This document shows, piece after piece, positions 61,277 to 64,000 of a DNA stretch of 64,000 nt. The notes under the pieces were generated by a model. It saw nothing but the letters and a program-made list of their open reading frames with translations. It had not been told where the DNA came from and searched no databases. The position numbers were made by a program, and so were the translations under genes. Position 1 is the stretch's first letter, and every line of letters begins with the position of its first letter. Source of the stretch: Prorocentrum cordatum (lineage: Eukaryota > Sar > Dinophyceae > Prorocentrales > Prorocentraceae); assembly GCA_963575745.1 (NCBI GenBank), contig CAUYUJ010016913.1, positions 91,001 through 155,000 on the forward strand, written 5' to 3'.

Positions 61277-61484
61277 CTGTAAGCCTCCCACGCAATCGTC
61301 TGCAACAGTGACGGTCCTGCTTGCACAAGCAATGGTTCTTCGAGCACAAGCCCGAGATGGATGATAATAAGACGCGGTCTCGGCCAGAGGTGGTCCGAGA
61401 GGCTCCCGTGCAAACCACCACGGGCTCCCAGAACTCTCATTGGCGGGCCTGAGCAAGCGAGTCCGGATGCTTCGCCACTGCCTG
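61277..61484 (-). mobile_element. F10 element, second copy
   Basis: On the minus strand it starts TCAGGCAGTGGCGAAGC, continues GTGGTGGTTTGCACGGGAGC and GGCCGAGACCGCGTCTTATT, and ends GGCTTACAG. Order and spacing match intron 2 of the 5.8-8.0 kb gene. Confidence 0.65.
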
Positions 61485-61498
61485 ACTCCCGAAGAACC

Positions 61499-61680
61499 CA
61501 GACCTCCGACGTCATGATTTTGTCATTACGTCGACCCCCCGAGGTCTAGACCCATTCCCTGGGACCGGTTTGTCATCCCGAGTCGTTTTTTGACGGTCCC
61601 GAGGCTCAGTGTCCCCCGAGGCCGAAAATGGCGAAAAACCTCCCGTCATGATTTCTTCGTTGCTCCTCTTGGGGTCTGGG
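61499..61680 (+). mobile_element. F1 element next to F10
   Basis: Complete: CAGACCTCCGACGTCATGAT, TGTCATCCCGAGTCGTTTTT, GAAAAACCTCCCGTCATGAT, ending CCTCTTGGGGTCTGGG. 182 bp; its left end is about 15 bp from the F10 copy. Confidence 0.85.
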
Positions 61681-63235
61681 GCCCGAGCGCCGCGGCCCCA
61701 TCTGGAGCCCGGGGCGGCCTCCGTCTCGGCGCTTCGGCTGCGGACGGGGGCCTCGACCGAAGCCAGAGGGCGCCGCGTGCCCGCCGCGCGCGCCAGCCGC
61801 CCTCTCCCGAGCGGTGCAGCGAGAGGGGGGGGGGGGGGGGGCGTACGCCGCGCGCGCCAGGCCACGTGCAGGACCACCACCGTGGCCAACATTGACTGTG
61901 CGGGTGAGAGTGGAGGCCAGTCCACCAGAAGCCTTCCACGAGCAGCCCAACCCTGAGACCCCCAGGACGTCCATGGATCTTTGGGTGTGGGAGGGATGGT
62001 CACGCCGTCCGCAGCGAAACCGTCGAAACCCAAGAAACCCAGGGCACCCTGGAGGCAAGCAGGGCGTTTCTTGGCATGGGCCTCCACTGGACAGGCCAAC
62101 ATTGGTTGCCGAATTGGCTCGTGCATGACGGCCCGATGGCTGTGCCGGTTACTGGCCTGACCTCGTGCCAGGCCATCTGCACAGGCCCGACGGATTTCTG
62201 TGCTCGAGGGATCTTCGCTCCGCTCCTGGCCACTCCCGCACGCTGGTCGCGCTTCCCTGCCGCCCCCCTGCCGCCCTTCCCGCTGCCCTGCCGGAGCAGC
62301 GACCCAACGACTGGATCCGCCTCGGGGGCGTCCTGAGGCCACGGCCCCGCGAGCAGGAGCCTTCATTGAACCAGGACCGTGGCGCGCCCGAGCAGGCAGC
62401 AGCCGCGGGTCGAAGCGTCTTCCAAGCTTCGACTATTCGTGCTCTCCCGCTGCATCTGGCAGAGTCCTTTTCTTTGCAAGGTCCTAGTTACAGCGGCCCT
62501 GACCAGGGGGTCTCTGAAAAAGGGTCCAGAGGCTTCTGGGAAGCTTCCTTGGAAGAAGCGAGGGCTTCTAAGAAGCCCCACTTGCCCTCTTAGAAGCCCC
62601 CCGCCTTCTTACAAGGCCGTCCCCCGCGCGCCACCCCATTGTGCGCGTCGCCGGTCTCGTCAAGAGAGCATGACGGCTAACGCACCATACGGCGGCCGAA
62701 CTAAATCGAGACGGTCAGCCTCTCGCCGTTTTGGCCCTCGGGAAGGCTTCCAGCCCGTGGACCGCCGAAAAGAGGACTCGAGCGGAAAAGCGGCACTGAG
62801 GGAACGGGGTGAAAAGCCCCGCGGGCCCACCCGTTGAAAGCCAAACGACTTCTGCTGTCCCTCGACCCGCGCTGGACCTTACACGAATTGCCCAGACGCA
62901 CCTGGGCATACATGACCGAACCTCGGTTGATCGATCGGACTGCATCCACGTGCCTCGCTTGATGCGGCTGTGTCATGATGGCGAGAACGAGGCGTGAAAG
63001 TGAAGGAGGAGGAGGAGGACAAGAAGGAGGAGGCCACCCTTTAACCACCATCCCCACCCGTCTACCTAAGTGCGAAAACTCTCCACGCTAAAGCCTACAT
63101 AGGGAACCGCAGGAGCTTTCCAGTCGGCTCGCATGGACCATGTGTTTCGGCCTGCAGTGTGAAAGAATAAACGAGAGAGGGGGAAAGAGAAAGGGCGAGA
63201 GAAATATATATAGAGAGAGAGAGCGAACAGCAACA
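61681..63235. other. Low-repeat region, no supported gene
   Basis: Long open frames on both strands are unconvincing. A run of 18 G is at 61827. GGCTTCTAAGAAGCCCCACT with TCTTAGAAGCC at 62565-62600 forms a hairpin. An AGG stretch of 30 bases lies at 63003. Nothing recognised. Confidence 0.4.
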
Positions 63236-63239
63236 TAAC

Positions 63240-63386
63240 ACAAGAGAGCCGAGAAACAGAGCAGCAACCAAAACAGACAATCAAACACAAACCAGACACA
63301 ACAACCATAACAACAACGACGACGACAACAACAGCAGCAACAACAACAGCAACACCAACAAAACAAACAACAACACCACCACCACC

Positions 63387-63436
<50 letters not shown>

Positions 63437-63465
63437 GAAGAACAACAATAACAAAAAAGCGAACA
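63240..63465. repeat. CAA/CAC trinucleotide microsatellite
   Basis: (CAA)n with an internal (CAC)9 block; poly-Cys/poly-Leu/poly-Val on the other strand are artefacts. Confidence 0.95.
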
Positions 63466-63590
63466 AACTAAAGCACACCATGCCCAGAAGCCTGGCTGGG
63501 GGCACGCCTCAGGCCGCTGGCTACGGCAGCCGAGCGGAACCTCGAGAAGCACACTGCGATGTGACGCGTTGGCAAGGGGGAAACGGGTCC

Positions 63591-63745
63591 TGAGGGAAAC
63601 CGGGTCCTGGACCCTGGGGCCTTCCCCCAGAACGAGTTTTTTATCCTGGATCGTTTTTTTTCATCCCCCAGAACGAGGGAAACCGGGTCCTGGACCCTGG
63701 GGCCTTCCCCCAGGACTAGTTCTTCATCCTGGATCGTCTTGGGAG
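63591..63745 (+). repeat. Tandem pair of the F1-like intron block
   Basis: GAGGGAAACCGGGTCCTGGA..CTTCCCCCAG followed by TTTATCCTGGATCGTTTT occurs twice, about 82 bp apart. The block also forms most of intron 1 of the 5.8-8.0 kb gene, on the other strand. Confidence 0.75.
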
Positions 63746-63839
63746 TCCCAGGAGGGCCCGTGGGAGGTCCCCGAGCGCCCGAAGACGGCGAGAAATCTCG
63801 GGACCTTTAGCCCTCGGGACCCGCGCCCCCCCAGGGCGG

Positions 63840-63940
63840 AGGACGCGGGCAGAGGCGCAGCTCGAGGCGGCCGGCCTCGCCATGGAGACGACGCCCAGGT
63901 TCTTCAGCTTGGCGACCTGGCGCGCGGAGAGCCGGAGCTC
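63840..63940 (-). CDS. Possible exon at the window edge
   Basis: Minus-strand frame with strongly C/G-ending codons reading LRLSARQVAKLKNLGVVSMA then RPAASSCASARV. A CCCCCCGAG precedes CTCCGG and could be an acceptor. It lies upstream of the EF3-like exons on the same strand, but nothing links them. Unrecognised. Confidence 0.33.
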
Positions 63941-64000
63941 GGGGGGGCGCCGCGCGACGGCACTCCGACAGCCCGGGCGCCCCTCTCGGCTTCTCCACGG

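Noticed and set aside
63281-63552. Cysteine-rich 154-codon minus frame
   Set aside because: Cys and Trp runs come from the CAA/CAC microsatellite.
1-64000. tRNA, rRNA and snRNA genes
   Set aside because: No cloverleaf with matching acceptor arms, no A/B box pair and no conserved rRNA block was seen by eye; a covariance-model scan would be needed to exclude them.

Overview
This window looks like a piece of a large, GC-rich, repeat-saturated protist nuclear genome, most probably a dinoflagellate. Three observations point there. A relict-like spliced leader (GCCATCCTGGCTCAAA, minus strand, 39021-39042) lies 24 bases upstream of the ATG of an intronless zinc-finger gene. The introns of a recognisable conserved gene are GC-AG, with the same bases repeated at the two ends. 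Short GC3-rich exons are scattered among kilobases of trinucleotide tracts and short inverted-repeat elements. A large-genome free-living dinoflagellate (for example a Prorocentrum-like species) would fit, but the species assignment is inference. No rRNA, tRNA, CRISPR array or prokaryotic gene organisation was seen.

Genes. (1) Minus strand, 5756-7967: an unrecognised basic protein on three exons; one intron is confirmed by reading frame and both introns belong to dispersed repeat families. (2) Minus strand, about 45.4-57.2 kb: the second ATPase domain of an elongation-factor-3-like ABC-F protein on five small exons, in the right order and with conserved motifs, separated by introns of 1.9, 5.3, 3.5 and about 0.7 kb. 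(3) Plus strand, 51.8-54.9 kb, inside the 5.3-kb intron of gene 2: GC3-rich coding segments that change frame repeatedly. (4) Minus strand, 38372-38996: an intronless repeat zinc-finger (Stc1-like) gene with one frameshift, convergent with a frame-broken plus-strand coding region. (5) Minus strand, 17916-18647: a piece with a Ulp1/C48-like cysteine motif, stranded inside a satellite. Further short exon-like open segments are listed at low confidence.

Repeats. At least a dozen dispersed families of roughly 110-330 bp are present, several with terminal inverted repeats: F1 (about 185 bp, 11 complete or nearly complete copies plus partial ones), F2 (about 225 bp), F3 (foldback), F4, F6, F7 (about 154 bp), F8 (about 143 bp), F10 and F11. 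One F2 copy sits inside an F1 copy with a 5-bp target duplication. Two unrelated satellites, each with a 21-bp period, occupy 16.9-23.0 kb and several stretches between 9 and 43 kb. CCT/AGG tracts occur about every 2-3 kb and CGT/GAC tracts at four places; these create most of the long but meaningless open frames.

Overall the region reads as a few long, sparse genes whose introns are built from mobile inverted-repeat elements. Members of F1 and F10 coincide with whole introns, which suggests that these families may be introner-type (intron-generating) elements.
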